From Dendrophyllia cribrosa (lineage: Eukaryota; Cnidaria; Anthozoa; Scleractinia; Dendrophylliidae), in NCBI GenBank assembly GCA_024195265.1, contig JAJLRJ010000001.1, positions 5,015,357 through 5,079,356 on the forward strand: a stretch of 64,000 nt of DNA. The letters run 5' to 3'. The notes beneath the pieces were generated by a model. It had not been told where the DNA came from. It ran no database searches and saw only the letters and a program-made list of their open reading frames with translations. Each line of letters begins with the position of its first letter. The stretch's first letter is position 1. The position numbers were made by a program, and so were the translations under genes. Below, in pieces: positions 48,101 to 57,820 of the stretch.

Positions 48101-51100
48101 GTTCGATGTTCCTCAAATTTGGACAGAAGCTAGGCTAACACATAATTAACAAAAATGTGTCGGCGAATTTCTTAATTCCGAAAACTTTTTCGCCAAGAGC
48201 CATTTCCGTGCGATCACTCCAATTTTTTTTCTCCCTTTTTCGAAAATATTCTGTAACTTTTCACTGCAATTGAATATGGGAAATCGCCGACACGTTTTTT
48301 TAGCGCTTCGTGTCCGGAAATCCGAGAACAAATCAAATTAGCAAAATACAATAATCGCTTTGAGTTATAGCGTTTTAAAGCCGATTCGGACGTTCGAATT
48401 TAGACGTCATAAAAAATTCGACAATTCATTTTATTACCAAATGTTTCCATATTTAGATAGCCAGCTCTATAAGCTTTTATAATTTGATATCTGGGTTTAG
48501 GTATACAAAGTGTAATCTTAAGACGCTACAGCTGTTATACTGGAGACACCCCCGAAGGTACACTGTAACCTTAACAGTGTACCTTCTCAGAGTACCAGAG
48601 ATTTCAGAAGTCATGGTCAAGTGTTGAAGAAAATCAAACAGTTATTCACAGAAACGTTACAGTTAAGACACCCAAGAAAGCAAGATCTGCTGCAAGTCTT
48701 ACAACACTGACTCCTCTGCCTTGTATGCGATGACATGACAAAATTTTCTTTTTAGCCTCTAATTGCAACTCCCTCCAGTGCTGGAAATAACAGTCGGTCA
48801 TCGGACATTGTCCGACCAAAATCCGAAAATGTCCGACCAATTTTAAATGGGTCATGGCTCGTGTACGACGACTGTATTGTGTTAGGAATTGTTAGATTGT
48901 ATTTTATTGTATTGTATTGTATTAGGTTGTATTGTATTAGATTTTATGGCGTCAGTCAGGTCGTCGTACATGAGCCATGAGCCTTTTAAATTATGCTCGG
49001 TTATGGTGACTGAGCACAAAAATTACTTAGCTTTGGCCTTAAAAGTCTTGCTAACTCATCGCATTTAATTCCAAAAACATTATAATAAGAATTTACGCTG
49101 TTTGTACGATTTATTTTGTTATAAACGGCTCTCTTGATTCGAGAAAATTCAGAAAAGGCCGTGTCATTTGAAATCGCCCCACAATGCATTGCAAAACTTC
49201 TTATAGCACGTCGTGTATGCTTACCCATTGTGTCTCAGGAAAAATCCAAAATGGCGGATATCCGACCAATTTTGTAAAATGGGGATATACTTCATGGTGG
49301 TTTTAATTTATGCACATCAAAGAATCTGGCACTTATTTAGGCCTAAAAACTCATTTTAAAATGGTTAGCTTTTATTTACTGTTATGGATATCACTACCCA
49401 TAACAGTAAATAAAAGCTAACCATTTTAAAATGAGTTTTTAGGATCCCTATATGATAGGATCCGTATATGGTGTGTTACCATGAAGTATATACCGTAAAA
49501 TGTCCGATCAAAAGGGAGGTTTGAAAGGACGCATGTCCTTCTAAGCAAGAAAAATTATTTCCAGCACTGGCTTCAGTTGCTGCATAACTGTGATGATCAC
49601 ATGCCTTTTAATTCTTTCTCCACAGTTCATGTACACATTATTATATCCAATATTGTTGTCTGTTTGTTTTGTTTTTTATAGGCTGCTGGAAAATAAACTA
49701 GGAGTTTACATTTTGCGTGAAAGTCAAAGTGCACAGTCAAAGCGGGTAAGGAAAATTTTATATTTCTGGTTGAATCAGTTGAAAGTCTGTTGGCTGTTTC
49801 TGAGACAGAGAGGCCTTGAGCCTGCAGTATTTAGAGAAATCCTGCTATTAAGCAACATGACTCGAGTGCATCATTAAAACATAATTTTTTACCTGTGGTT
49901 AAAACAGTGGTAGTTTCCTGACTAAATACAATCACTGCAGATTGTTTTGTACATTGAACACCCTGTGACAATGGAAAAAATTATACTTGTATTTGGGTGA
50001 CATAGTCTATAGATTGTCATCCAAAACTCAGGAATGCTTCTGATCAGTGCTTTGAGCAGTTTTCAGTTGTGTCAGAAGTAATTTTGCAATTGCTTTTGTT
50101 TTGCATTGCTACGCTTTGTGATTGGCTAAAAAATATCGCGCCACTTTCTCAACCAATCAAAAGTAAAACCAAAACCAATGGTGACTTGCCCGCACACATT
50201 TTCCCGCGCTTGGCGGCGGCGACATGTTCATGTATTTGCTTCGAGCTCTGATTGGTTCATTGAATTGTCTACGTTTGTTCGGATTGGCCAGAGTACTTAG
50301 TTACTTTGGTTTTGGCTCAAGTGAAAAACAAACGCTCTTTTCACCAGAAATGTATTATCACAGGCACCCGTGCAGGTCTGGGAATATAACTGAGTAAGAC
50401 TCGTTTACGTATGGAATTCCTGCGTGTGTTGGACGCATAACTTAAAGTTCAGTGGTTTGGTCTTAAATAGGTCTGAAAATCTTTGCGGCACTTGTGGTAG
50501 CAGTTAAGCTACTTGGCTCAAAACCGTTAAATATGACTTCAAAGTATTACACGCTTTGGTTGGACATTGCGTTCTTTTTCTTTATATATTGATCACTCTG
50601 CCGTACTTTAATGATCAGTTGTATTTATTCATTTATTTATTGCTTCAATACAGGCTTTAGCCGTGTGGACTGGAGATCGAGTCAGGCACTACATGATATT
50701 CTTTGAAGATGTAGGTGTTGTATAATCCTGGCGTTTCTTTAGCTAACAATGTTTTTCTCTGCCCCCTGCCAGTTGCAATTACACCACGTAAACTTGGTCG
50801 ACCCCGTAGCTGTCCAAACGATGTCTGTGATTGGCGAACGATACAATTGATATATCACTTGAACAATGCCCTTATCCCTAATCCCTATCCCAGCGGGACA
50901 AATCTATTGTTTTCTTGGCGAATCAGAGACATCGTTTGGATAAGTGCTGGACTACCCACAAACTTACGGCTCAATCATGTAAACGAACAATTACATGTTC
51001 GAATTACAGTCCACGATGAAACAACATAAGCACTCAAAAGTATTTTTTTTTTTTAAGAAATATCTTCATCTTAGGCCCTCGGTTTCATCTTTCAGTTTCA

Positions 51101-51411
51101 TTTGCTCCCAGGCCAAAATCTCAGTTCTCCAGTCGAGATGTTATATGTACACTGTATTTGCCATTTAATACCCCCCTCCCCACACGCACCCTTATGAATA
51201 CTTGAAACTTAGGCTAACGCTATGCAAGGTATTCCTGCTTGTTACTCGAGCTAGGCTCTGATCTGTTTTTGTGTTTATCTGTTTACAGAAAATAGGCTAC
51301 GCTCTCGATCCTGAGGGAAAACGGTTTGAGAAACTTGAAGAATTGTTACGGTATTACCGTGACGAGAACCTCCCCAAGTGTGACGTCAGACTTATAAAGC
51401 CATATAAATAG
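39190..51411 (+). CDS. PH - proline-rich - SH2 adaptor protein, SH3BP2-like, 12 exons, 504 aa
   Basis: Exons: 39190-39397, 39990-40089, 41118-41232, 42740-42801, 43438-43952, 45737-45845, 47465-47507, 47763-47818, 48599-48661, 49682-49745, 50654-50710, 51289-51411; 1515 nt, phases agree. PH domain about residues 54-160 (CGWIRKEGGSIKTW, RYVILHKGCLYYYY, closing with EWMESL). A 170-residue proline-rich exon follows (LPRRPPTSEP, TPPKPKPKPLQRPP), offering SH3 ligands, then a possible phosphotyrosine site EGYLDIVPD (Y344). The SH2 domain is at the C-terminus: LLENKLGVYILRES (R436 the phosphotyrosine-binding arginine), VRHYMIFFED, RFEKLEELLRYYR, ending LIKPYK. Domain order and length match vertebrate SH3BP2 (about 560 aa), a cytoplasmic adaptor for Syk/Src-type kinase signalling. 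Exon 9 is the least certain. A 3-codon upstream ORF (ATG at 39,171) precedes the start. Confidence 0.87.
40389..40991. mobile_element. MITE with AATACCATATTTTCC ends, 603 bp
   Basis: Both ends read AATACCATATTTTCCRGTGT inward, continuing ATAAGTCGACC. The interior is non-coding. It interrupts a copy of the same repeat family seen at 21,550. No clean target duplication was identified. Confidence 0.75.
41185..41500 (+). repeat. 158-bp tandem duplication spanning the end of adaptor exon 3
   Basis: 41,185-41,342 and 41,343-41,500 are nearly identical (one difference noticed, CGCG against CGTG). The unit contains the last 48 coding bases of exon 3 and its GTGAGT donor, but no acceptor, so the second copy should be intronic and carry a decoy donor. 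Confidence 0.9.
42251..42657. mobile_element. TTAA MITE, 407 bp
   Basis: Ends AGGGAGGGTTTCACGGTACG and, inverted, AGGGATGGTTTCACGGTTCG; TTAA outside both ends (42,247-42,250 and 42,658-42,661). Located in adaptor intron 3. Confidence 0.85.
42912..43175 (-). mobile_element. tRNA-derived SINE
   Basis: Minus strand: an A-box-like GGTCTAGTGGTCAGTG head followed by a conserved-looking body ('ctccacccaggtgtataaatgg', 'gatggactagcatcccatcc', 'cgcttcatgctgcagaaacc'), a layout I associate with widespread metazoan tRNA SINEs. The B box is degenerate. Located in adaptor intron 4. Confidence 0.65.
44052..44542. mobile_element. TTAA MITE, 491 bp, with internal palindrome
   Basis: Ends GGTGGCTCCCAACAGTTTCC and inverse, with TTAA at 44,048-44,051 and 44,543-44,546. 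A second pair of the GGTGGCTC words forms a hairpin around 44,175-44,240, so the element looks like two copies joined head to head. Located in adaptor intron 5. Confidence 0.85.
45940..47430 (+). repeat. Pyrimidine-only CCTT/CCCT tract, about 1.5 kb
   Basis: Pure CCTT from about 46,090 to 46,367, then CCTT mixed with CCCT blocks. A larger pattern repeats with a period near 231 bp (TTCATTCC at 46,454 and 46,685 within matching context). The 230-520-codon frames on both strands (KEGR and FLPS repeats) are artefacts. It lies in adaptor intron 6, so the pre-mRNA carries a long CCUU run. Confidence 0.95.
47849..48570. mobile_element. TTAA element, 722 bp, abutting adaptor exon 9
   Basis: Ends GGTTACAGTGTACCTTC and inverse, TTAA at 47,845-47,848 and 48,571-48,574. 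Directly after the right TTAA the flank again reads ACAGTGTACCTTCTCAG, like the element's own terminus, as if it inserted into or beside an older copy. That flank supplies the sequence before the exon 9 acceptor. Confidence 0.85.
48776..49569. mobile_element. hAT-like non-autonomous element, about 794 bp
   Basis: Inverted ends CAGTGCTGGAAATAA, typical of hAT. Near both ends 'gtccgaccaatttt' or related words occur. An 8-bp duplication is not evident. Contains a nested palindrome at 49,343-49,442. Located in adaptor intron 9. Confidence 0.65.
49343..49442. repeat. Perfect palindrome, 100 bp
   Basis: CTAAAAACTCATTTTAAAAT and onward through 'gttagcttttatttactgttatgg' is mirrored exactly around 'atatcacta'. 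Words 'gttagcttttatttactgtta' recur in the element at 52.4 kb. Confidence 0.85.
50095..50335 (+). repeat. Interspersed repeat with CCAAT/ATTGG words
   Basis: 'tgattggctaaaaaat', 'cgcgccactttctcaaccaa', 'ggttcattgaattgtc' and 'attggccagagta' form a pattern I recall as abundant in coral genomes. No structure at the ends was resolved. Located in adaptor intron 10. Confidence 0.5.
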
Positions 51412-52106
51412 TATTAAAAGATGGCAGGTTATTTAGTTTGTATATTGTAATTAACTGATACATACAATATTATTGGTATTACAGCATTTTTTAAGTGCTG
51501 ATTGGAGATGTCTTACATCGTATTCGTATTACAGATAGTTCTTTCATTGTCATAAACAAAACGCTGAGTCATTCAACTCGCAGACTGTGAATACAGCCAC
51601 CAACCTCGTTCCCAGGGTCTTCTCCTTCCCGCTCCAGGGGACGGGAAGGAGAAGACCCTGGGAATGAGGTTGTACAGCCGCCTCTCATCGCTTCCGGACG
51701 AACGCCCTTAGCGGCTAGGATTTGAAAAGCAATCTTTATTACTGCAATGATTCGCCGGCCATGATTTGCCCGTCATAGTACGCCTGTGATCAGATAATTG
51801 TGAAGGAAATTCACACATAAACTGAGTTCACAGAGCAAATACTGACTTCCTGAAAAATCCATAACCGTGCACAACCGTTTTATAACCGATTCACGTGTCA
51901 TGATTCGCCAGTCGTGATTTGCCCATCATGATTTACCCATTGTCAGAAAATGGTGAAGGATATTCACAGATCTTGTTCTTTGTGGATGTGCTAAGTATTG
52001 ATTCATTTTATTGTCGCATCTTGTGCGCATCATGAAGGGCGAATCGTAGCCAGCGAATCATGTTTGAAACCCGGCAGTGAAATCAGCTGTAAATGTGAAA
52101 CGGTAG
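51412..52106. other. 3' flank of the adaptor gene
   Basis: Begins with the adaptor 3' UTR; 'attaaaagatgg' directly after the stop is only a weak polyadenylation candidate. It contains the hairpin at 51,601 and AT-rich DNA with repeated 'gattcgcc', 'gatttgcc' words at 51,745-52,060. Confidence 0.45.
51601..51672. repeat. 72-bp near-perfect palindrome
   Basis: CAACCTCGTTCCCAGGGTCT... mirrored around 'gctccagggga'. Related to 14,190-14,255. Confidence 0.85.
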
Positions 52107-52515
52107 GGGTAATTTGCCGAACGCCGAACGCGGGATATTGTTCTCACCCTAAACAGTAAATAAATAGACTACGAGTAGTCCCTCCTTTTTCCTCAGGGAT
52201 AGTAGAGCGAGCGAAACGCGAGCGCGCGTGAAAATCACCCCACGCGAAAATCTCCCCGCCGCGCGTCTCGCCTTTCTCGCGTGGGGTGATTTTCACGCGC
52301 GCTCGCGTTTCGCTCGCTCTACTATCCCTGAGGAAAAAGGAGGGACTACTCGAAGTCTAGTAAATAAAAGCTAACCAATTTGAATCAGTGCTTAACCCTT
52401 AATACTGTATATCAGATTACAGTATTTAGGGTTAAGCACTGATTCAACAGGTTAGCTTTTATTTACTGTTAAGAGTGAGAACAATGTCCGGCGTTCGGCC
52501 TTCGGCAAATTACCC
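52107..52515. mobile_element. MITE with GGGTAATTTGCCGAA ends, carrying a nested palindrome
   Basis: Terminal arms of about 55 bp ('ggtaatttgccgaacgccga', 'ttgttctcac', 'cagtaaata') face each other. Between them lie the foldback MITE at 52,164 and an internal hairpin built from 'agtgcttaaccct' words. Confidence 0.75.
52164..52358. mobile_element. Foldback (MULE-type) MITE, 9-bp duplication
   Basis: Long palindrome with AGTAAATAA at both flanks (52,155-52,163 and 52,359-52,367). Arms contain 'agggatagtagagcgagcga' and 'gtgaaaatcaccccacgcga'. Ends AGACTWCGAGTAGTCCCTCC relate to the MITE at 9715. Confidence 0.85.
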
Positions 52516-52584
52516 TTTGCCGAAGGTGAAAGGCTCTGCTATTCAAACGTGGAATTAAGCTTTAGTTTCTTTGATTTTAATATA

Positions 52585-52746
52585 CAGTGGAATCCTGATA
52601 ACTCGACACCTCGATAACTCGAACCTCTCGCTAACTCGAACCAAACTTTTTTTCCTTGGCTAAAGATTGCTTGCAAATTTACCATCGAAACTCGAACCTT
52701 CGATGTCTCGATCTCCCTTGAGGTTCGAGTTATCAGGATTCCACTG
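52585..52746. mobile_element. Tigger/pogo-like MITE, 162 bp, TA target
   Basis: Ends CAGTGGAATCCTGATAACTC and exact inverse, TA outside both ends. Interior repeats 'actcgaac'. Confidence 0.85.
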
Positions 52747-52749
52747 TAT

Positions 52750-54867
52750 TTAATAATATTACTGAACATTCATAAACGAGTTCGCCGTTGGCACTGAACA
52801 TCAGGAATTTTCAATTATAGAAAACTACATTAAAAAAAATAATTTAAAGTATGTAAATGTTACAGACTGTAAAAATATTAGTATAAATATGTGGGAATGG
52901 TCTTCTCAACGTGGGCTGGCTCCACTCTCCCAAAAATTGCATTCTAAATGTTAAAGCTACATCTAGTAATTTTAGAGTAAACGTTTTTAAAAGAAAAGCG
53001 AAATCTGTTGTACAGTTTTCAGCTGAAAAATGTTTATTATGAAAGGAATAATGAAAAATGAATTCCTATTATTTTTTTTCAAAGATCCAAGACAAAATAG
53101 TATTGATGTTTTAATTTGTGCACCTCAGAAGGTGGTTAAAAATCATTTCGGATCACAAAATTTAGATTCATCAATAAAAATATATATTTTTGTAATAAAA
53201 TAATTTTCCGCAATCTAAAGAGTAAATGGTTTTATATCTTGCAAATTTATGAGCTTTTCTCGAGAATTATTTTGATACTACATATATATTGCTAATAAAG
53301 CTATGTTCATGTACCTTTTTATCGTGCGTGGCTTTGTTATTATTTGTAAACTAAAGATGCGGCTGCGCGTATTGTGATTCGTCGATAACTGTGGACGATG
53401 TTCCGTTAAACCACCTAAAACAGACTATGTTCAAGTTTGAGCTAGCCTCGTTTACAGAGCGAGGCCAGTTGCTTTCAAATACAGTCGAACCTCCCTCGTA
53501 AGCGACCTCTTCTCCCAAGCCACTACTTTTCCAAAATACCTTTTTTTTTCAGTCAAATTATTATAGTCGAAACCTCTTGTAAGTGACCGCGCCCACTTTC
53601 AACGCTGGCGATTTGAATTTTCTATTGTTTTTAACCTCTGGTAAACGACCACTTGCCCATTCAACGAAATTTTTTTTCTCTCTTGCATCAAAACGTCTAT
53701 AGGACAGAATGCTTACTGTTGTACATTGAAATTACAGGTTCATACGACTCAAAGCTAAAACCCCCTGTGGCCTGACCTCATAAGGTCTCATAAGCGACCA
53801 TGCCACTTAATTTACATTTTCAGTGGTTGCTTATCAGGTTTAACCACTCTTTTCTAGTTTATCGGCACAATAACGAACGTTTCTAATTTTTTATTATTAT
53901 TTTACACACTTTAATTCGTCGTTTTTTTTTTGCGCAAAGAAACAAACCGCGCTATAAGCTGGTTTTGGAGCCCGTATCTATAGCCTGTTTTCAATTTGCA
54001 TTTCCTTGAAAACTGTCCCGCCGAAATAAAATTTCGCTCACCCTATTCCAAGTTAGTCTATTTCGCCAAATGCCACCGAATATATAATTTTATAGGGTAA
54101 AAGGTTTGTAGTTTGAAGATAGTGTATGAATGCCGATGGACGGAAGTGGATTACAGTTAGGGCTTGTTTACATGAGCCAGCTCCACAAGCAAGATTTTTG
54201 CTTTAATTTTTATCGTGCATAAATAAAGGATGTTGTTGTTGCCGGCTTGCTCTCGGTTTTCACGAGATCTCAGTACGTCTGCTAACAGGGCTGAAAATGT
54301 TCCATGTAATTGCGTTTACCGGGCCAACCCGGCTGCTGAACCGGACAGCAAAAAAATTTGCATCAGAGCAAACCTGCTCGCCTGCTGTAAATTGACATTT
54401 TTCGTAAATGACATAAATAAGTACACAAGACTGCGTAGTTCTGAAAACACAAAGAAAATGAACCAAAATGCTGAAAATAATCCTTTGTTAAACCATTCTA
54501 CGCTTTGCCGCCATTTTCAAAACAACACTTGTGATAGCGGGCGGTCCATCAAAAAAAATCAAAGTTGCCATTTTTCTGAAAGTTTGACTTCTTTAGCATT
54601 TAATTGTTTGTCTCCTTCGCGATTTTTTCATCCTATTTCAAGATTAAAAAGTAAGCTTAAACCAAGCAGTAACTATAACATTATAGGGTGTTTCTTGGTG
54701 TTGCGGAAGCCATTATTGGTTAGCTTTTGTGTTGTGGTGTGGGTAGTGTTCAGTGTCTTTTGAATCTTTTGTTTTACGTCATTTGGTGATCACATCATTC
54801 GCCACACCAAGAAACTACATCGACAAAACCACACCGACAAAGGCAATAAAGAGTGAAAACACGGTAT
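52750..54867. other. Intergenic DNA with Tc1/mariner-type fragments
   Basis: 53,480-53,870 has three 'agtcgaacctc' or 'gtcgaaacctc' starts with 'taagygacc' words, probably overlapping Tigger-like fragments. 54,000-54,690 resembles 57,390-57,740 ('aactgtcccgccgaaata', 'aaagttgccattttt', 'tttgacttctt'), a diverged duplication. The 177-codon frame at 54,230 shows no protein family and is probably chance. Confidence 0.45.
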
Positions 54868-54875
54868 ATCAGCCT

Positions 54876-55327
54876 CCCGGGGGGGTACTCCCATATATGA
54901 GCTATATAGGTATGTGCCGCTGTGAAGGGTATGGTTTTCAGGCAGTTTAGTCTGGGATAGGGTATAGTAATCAAAGGTTTTTGGTCTAGAATAGGGTATC
55001 ATTTCCGCGAAACTGACCAGTTGCGTGAAGAATTTAGTCTAGACAAGGTTTTACTGGCAAATGGCATTTATAAATCGGTACGGCGGGCCGTTTACGGCAT
55101 TTTTACTGACCCCTGGCATCTTAGACTATGATTGTGAACGAGTTTCTGGAAAATAGCGAGTCTGGAATAGGTCTAGGATAGGGTAGGGTTTTTCGGTGTT
55201 TAGTCTGGAATAGGGTTGCAAAATTCAGCTAAAATGGTCTAGTATAGGTTAAGGGTCTCAGAGTCCCAGTGGCACATCCCCGCCCAAAAATTGGCCGAGT
55301 ACCCCCCCCCCCCCCCACCCCCCCGGG
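54876..55327. mobile_element. hAT-type MITE (G-rich ends), 452 bp, 8-bp duplication
   Basis: ATCAGCCT flanks both ends (54,868-54,875 and 55,328-55,335). CCCGGGGGGGTACTC at the left; a C-rich run ending CCCGGG at the right. Interior repeats 'gtctagaatagggta'. Second copy of the family at 23,017. Confidence 0.85.
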
Positions 55328-55335
55328 ATCAGCCT

Positions 55336-57820
55336 CAAGCTGGCCTGGATTCCGTGACAATGAAAGTGAAGGTTTCAGTGACGCTTTAAAATTACAGTAG
55401 GTCTCTAATTTCGTCTTCCTTGCTGCAAAATATTTATTTATATATATCTCCTCAGTCGCCTGAGCTAGAACAGGCGGTATATGAAAAGCGAATTCTCAAG
55501 TACGTGTTTCAATCTAATGTGATATTGTTTTTCAGCTTAGCAATCCACGCTCTAATGACTTATCAATCAATTTTGACCCAGTTTCAGTGACCTTAAAAAT
55601 TTATTCAGTTTGGCAGTGGAAAAAACCGTGCTGTGAATATAAATGTCGATTGGTGCGGAAGTGTTCCTAACTGTTTCAGGAGCGTTTGCTTTTTATATAT
55701 TTGTACTTACATAGCGGACCCGTAATGGATATCACTGGAGTCTGAATGTTCCACAATAGCGGACTCTGCTCAAATCAGAACTGATTTGGAACGGTAAGCG
55801 GTATGAATTAGCTGTTGACTATGCCCGACAAATCCGCATTGCGACAGGAATTTTCACACGGACGACCGCAGCGAAAACAAACCTAATGAGATAGCAGCCT
55901 GTTTTGAACAAGTGTGGACTAAAATTGGTTGTTTAAGGTTCCTTTTATATTGCTGACGTTAATTAACAGTTGCAGCATCGTCCAGATCTCGGGTTTAATG
56001 ACGCGTACTGATACTGCGGGCATGCAAATATCAGTTTAAGTCGAATATTTTTTAGTTCGATGATATTATTGTAAATATACCGGCCGCCAAACATAGATTA
56101 AAAGAGCACCAGATAGCAATCATGTTGACAAACACAAAATGGTTTTTCAGTGCTACCCATAATCAAAATAGAAACGACTTCCGGGTCGAGATGTAACGGA
56201 CGCCATTTTGATATCGTTCATTAAAGGACTTTCTGCGGTATTTTTAGATTCGCGTGATATTCGACTTGCATATAAAATCCTTTGTAAATAAAAGTCATAG
56301 CGCCTTAAAACTGATAGAGTTGCAATTCTCAGTTGAAATGATTAAAGTTTGCAAGGTTTTCAGTTTCGTTCGGCGTGTAATGTTAAAATAGAAAATCAAC
56401 TATAACTGATGGCTATAAACATAGATTCACCGATGTGAAATTGGTCCGGCGATGTGACCAGGTCGCAATGTATTCAGTTTAGCCTGTCGTGATGTTGAAT
56501 TACATATTTTAGTACCCTAAAATCGACATAGTTCGGTGCACAGGTTGTACTGAGGTGGAGACTGAATCGAAGTGGCGTCTTCAAGTTTATCATGGAACAG
56601 TTGTATTTTTTTCTCGAAGCCTTACAGCCGGAGCTGCAATTGCAACCGCTCATCGGTTATAACTGTCTGTATTTATATTTACATTTAAATTCATCACCAA
56701 GAAGTCGAATGAGTTGGTGTAGAGTTCTATTTACTTGTGTAAAAGTGTTAAAACAACCTGTTCGAGTTGTTCGCAATTCCAATGGCTGGAGCTGTCTATA
56801 GCTGATATTCAGTGTGTGATATTTATTTCCGTCTTTGTTACGCATCCTGTTGCATAGCTATGTCTCACGTGATGTCTAGCTGTTCACAACAAAGTTATTT
56901 ATTTAATCAGCTTCCAGTACCGGTAACTGAGAGATTTCACGTTTAGAAATTGCCAAGCGTTAACAAGCAAACCGTACTGATCTAACTTGAAAGGTCGGGT
57001 ACGTTTGCAACCTTGGATTTCGTCTTGGCTAAACTAATAACGTACAGCATAGTTACTATGCGGATAGAAAAGTTTGTACAGCCGGGTAGATCATTAGATA
57101 TTCCGAATTGTTTAGCTTTATATTATTCAATTCAGTGACTTATATCAGTTAGTTTGCATAGTTAGTAGGATTCGCCCGGGTATTCGTCAGTGATCTGTAC
57201 AAACTATTTCGTACTGTGACTCGTTTAATTTGGCCGACAATCCCATGGGGGGAGCCATACTACAAGAACGAAAGCTGACAAAACCGCTAACACTGAGCAC
57301 ATATTCGTCCACTACAATATATCAGGCTGATACGAAGGAATTATAATTTATTTCGAACTGACTTAGAGATTTGCAAGTCATATAAAGTTTAATGGAAACT
57401 GTCCCACCGAAATACAAAATTTCTCTTACGTTTTTTTCATGTTATAAATATACAGAAAGATTCTATAGAAAAAAAAGAAGCAGTAGTTTGGAGATTAAGT
57501 GCAGGATTGCAAGGATGAAAGTGGATTACCGTTCATCAAATTTGATTTCTTGACCGCCTGTCAAAAAATAAAAGTTGTCATTCTTGTGAAATTTTGACGT
57601 TTTTTGCTGTTATTTTGGTTGCTTGGTTAATATTTCTTTGCTTTCCGCCATCACATTTGGCGATTTTTCCTTCCTTTGTCAAGATATAAATGAGGCAAGC
57701 TTAAAGCAAGCATGAAAACACAATATATAAGGCACAGGCGAGATACGTTTAATTTGGAGTATAAGTAACAATTTCTCACATGATAATGTTGCTTTTTTTT
57801 GGTAGGCAAACTATCCAATA
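55336..57820. other. Upstream region of the second PH gene, no exon recognised
   Basis: Mostly unique AT-rich DNA. 57,390-57,740 is the second copy of the diverged duplication described for 54,000-54,690. A promoter for the gene at 57,821 should lie here, but no motif defines it. An acceptor 'tttttggtag' at about 57,794-57,804 suggests an upstream non-coding exon. Confidence 0.4.

Noticed and set aside
54230..54763. 177-codon plus-strand open frame
   Set aside because: Low-complexity composition, no domain, no splice context, and it lies in a diverged repeat whose other copy (57.4 kb) is not open.
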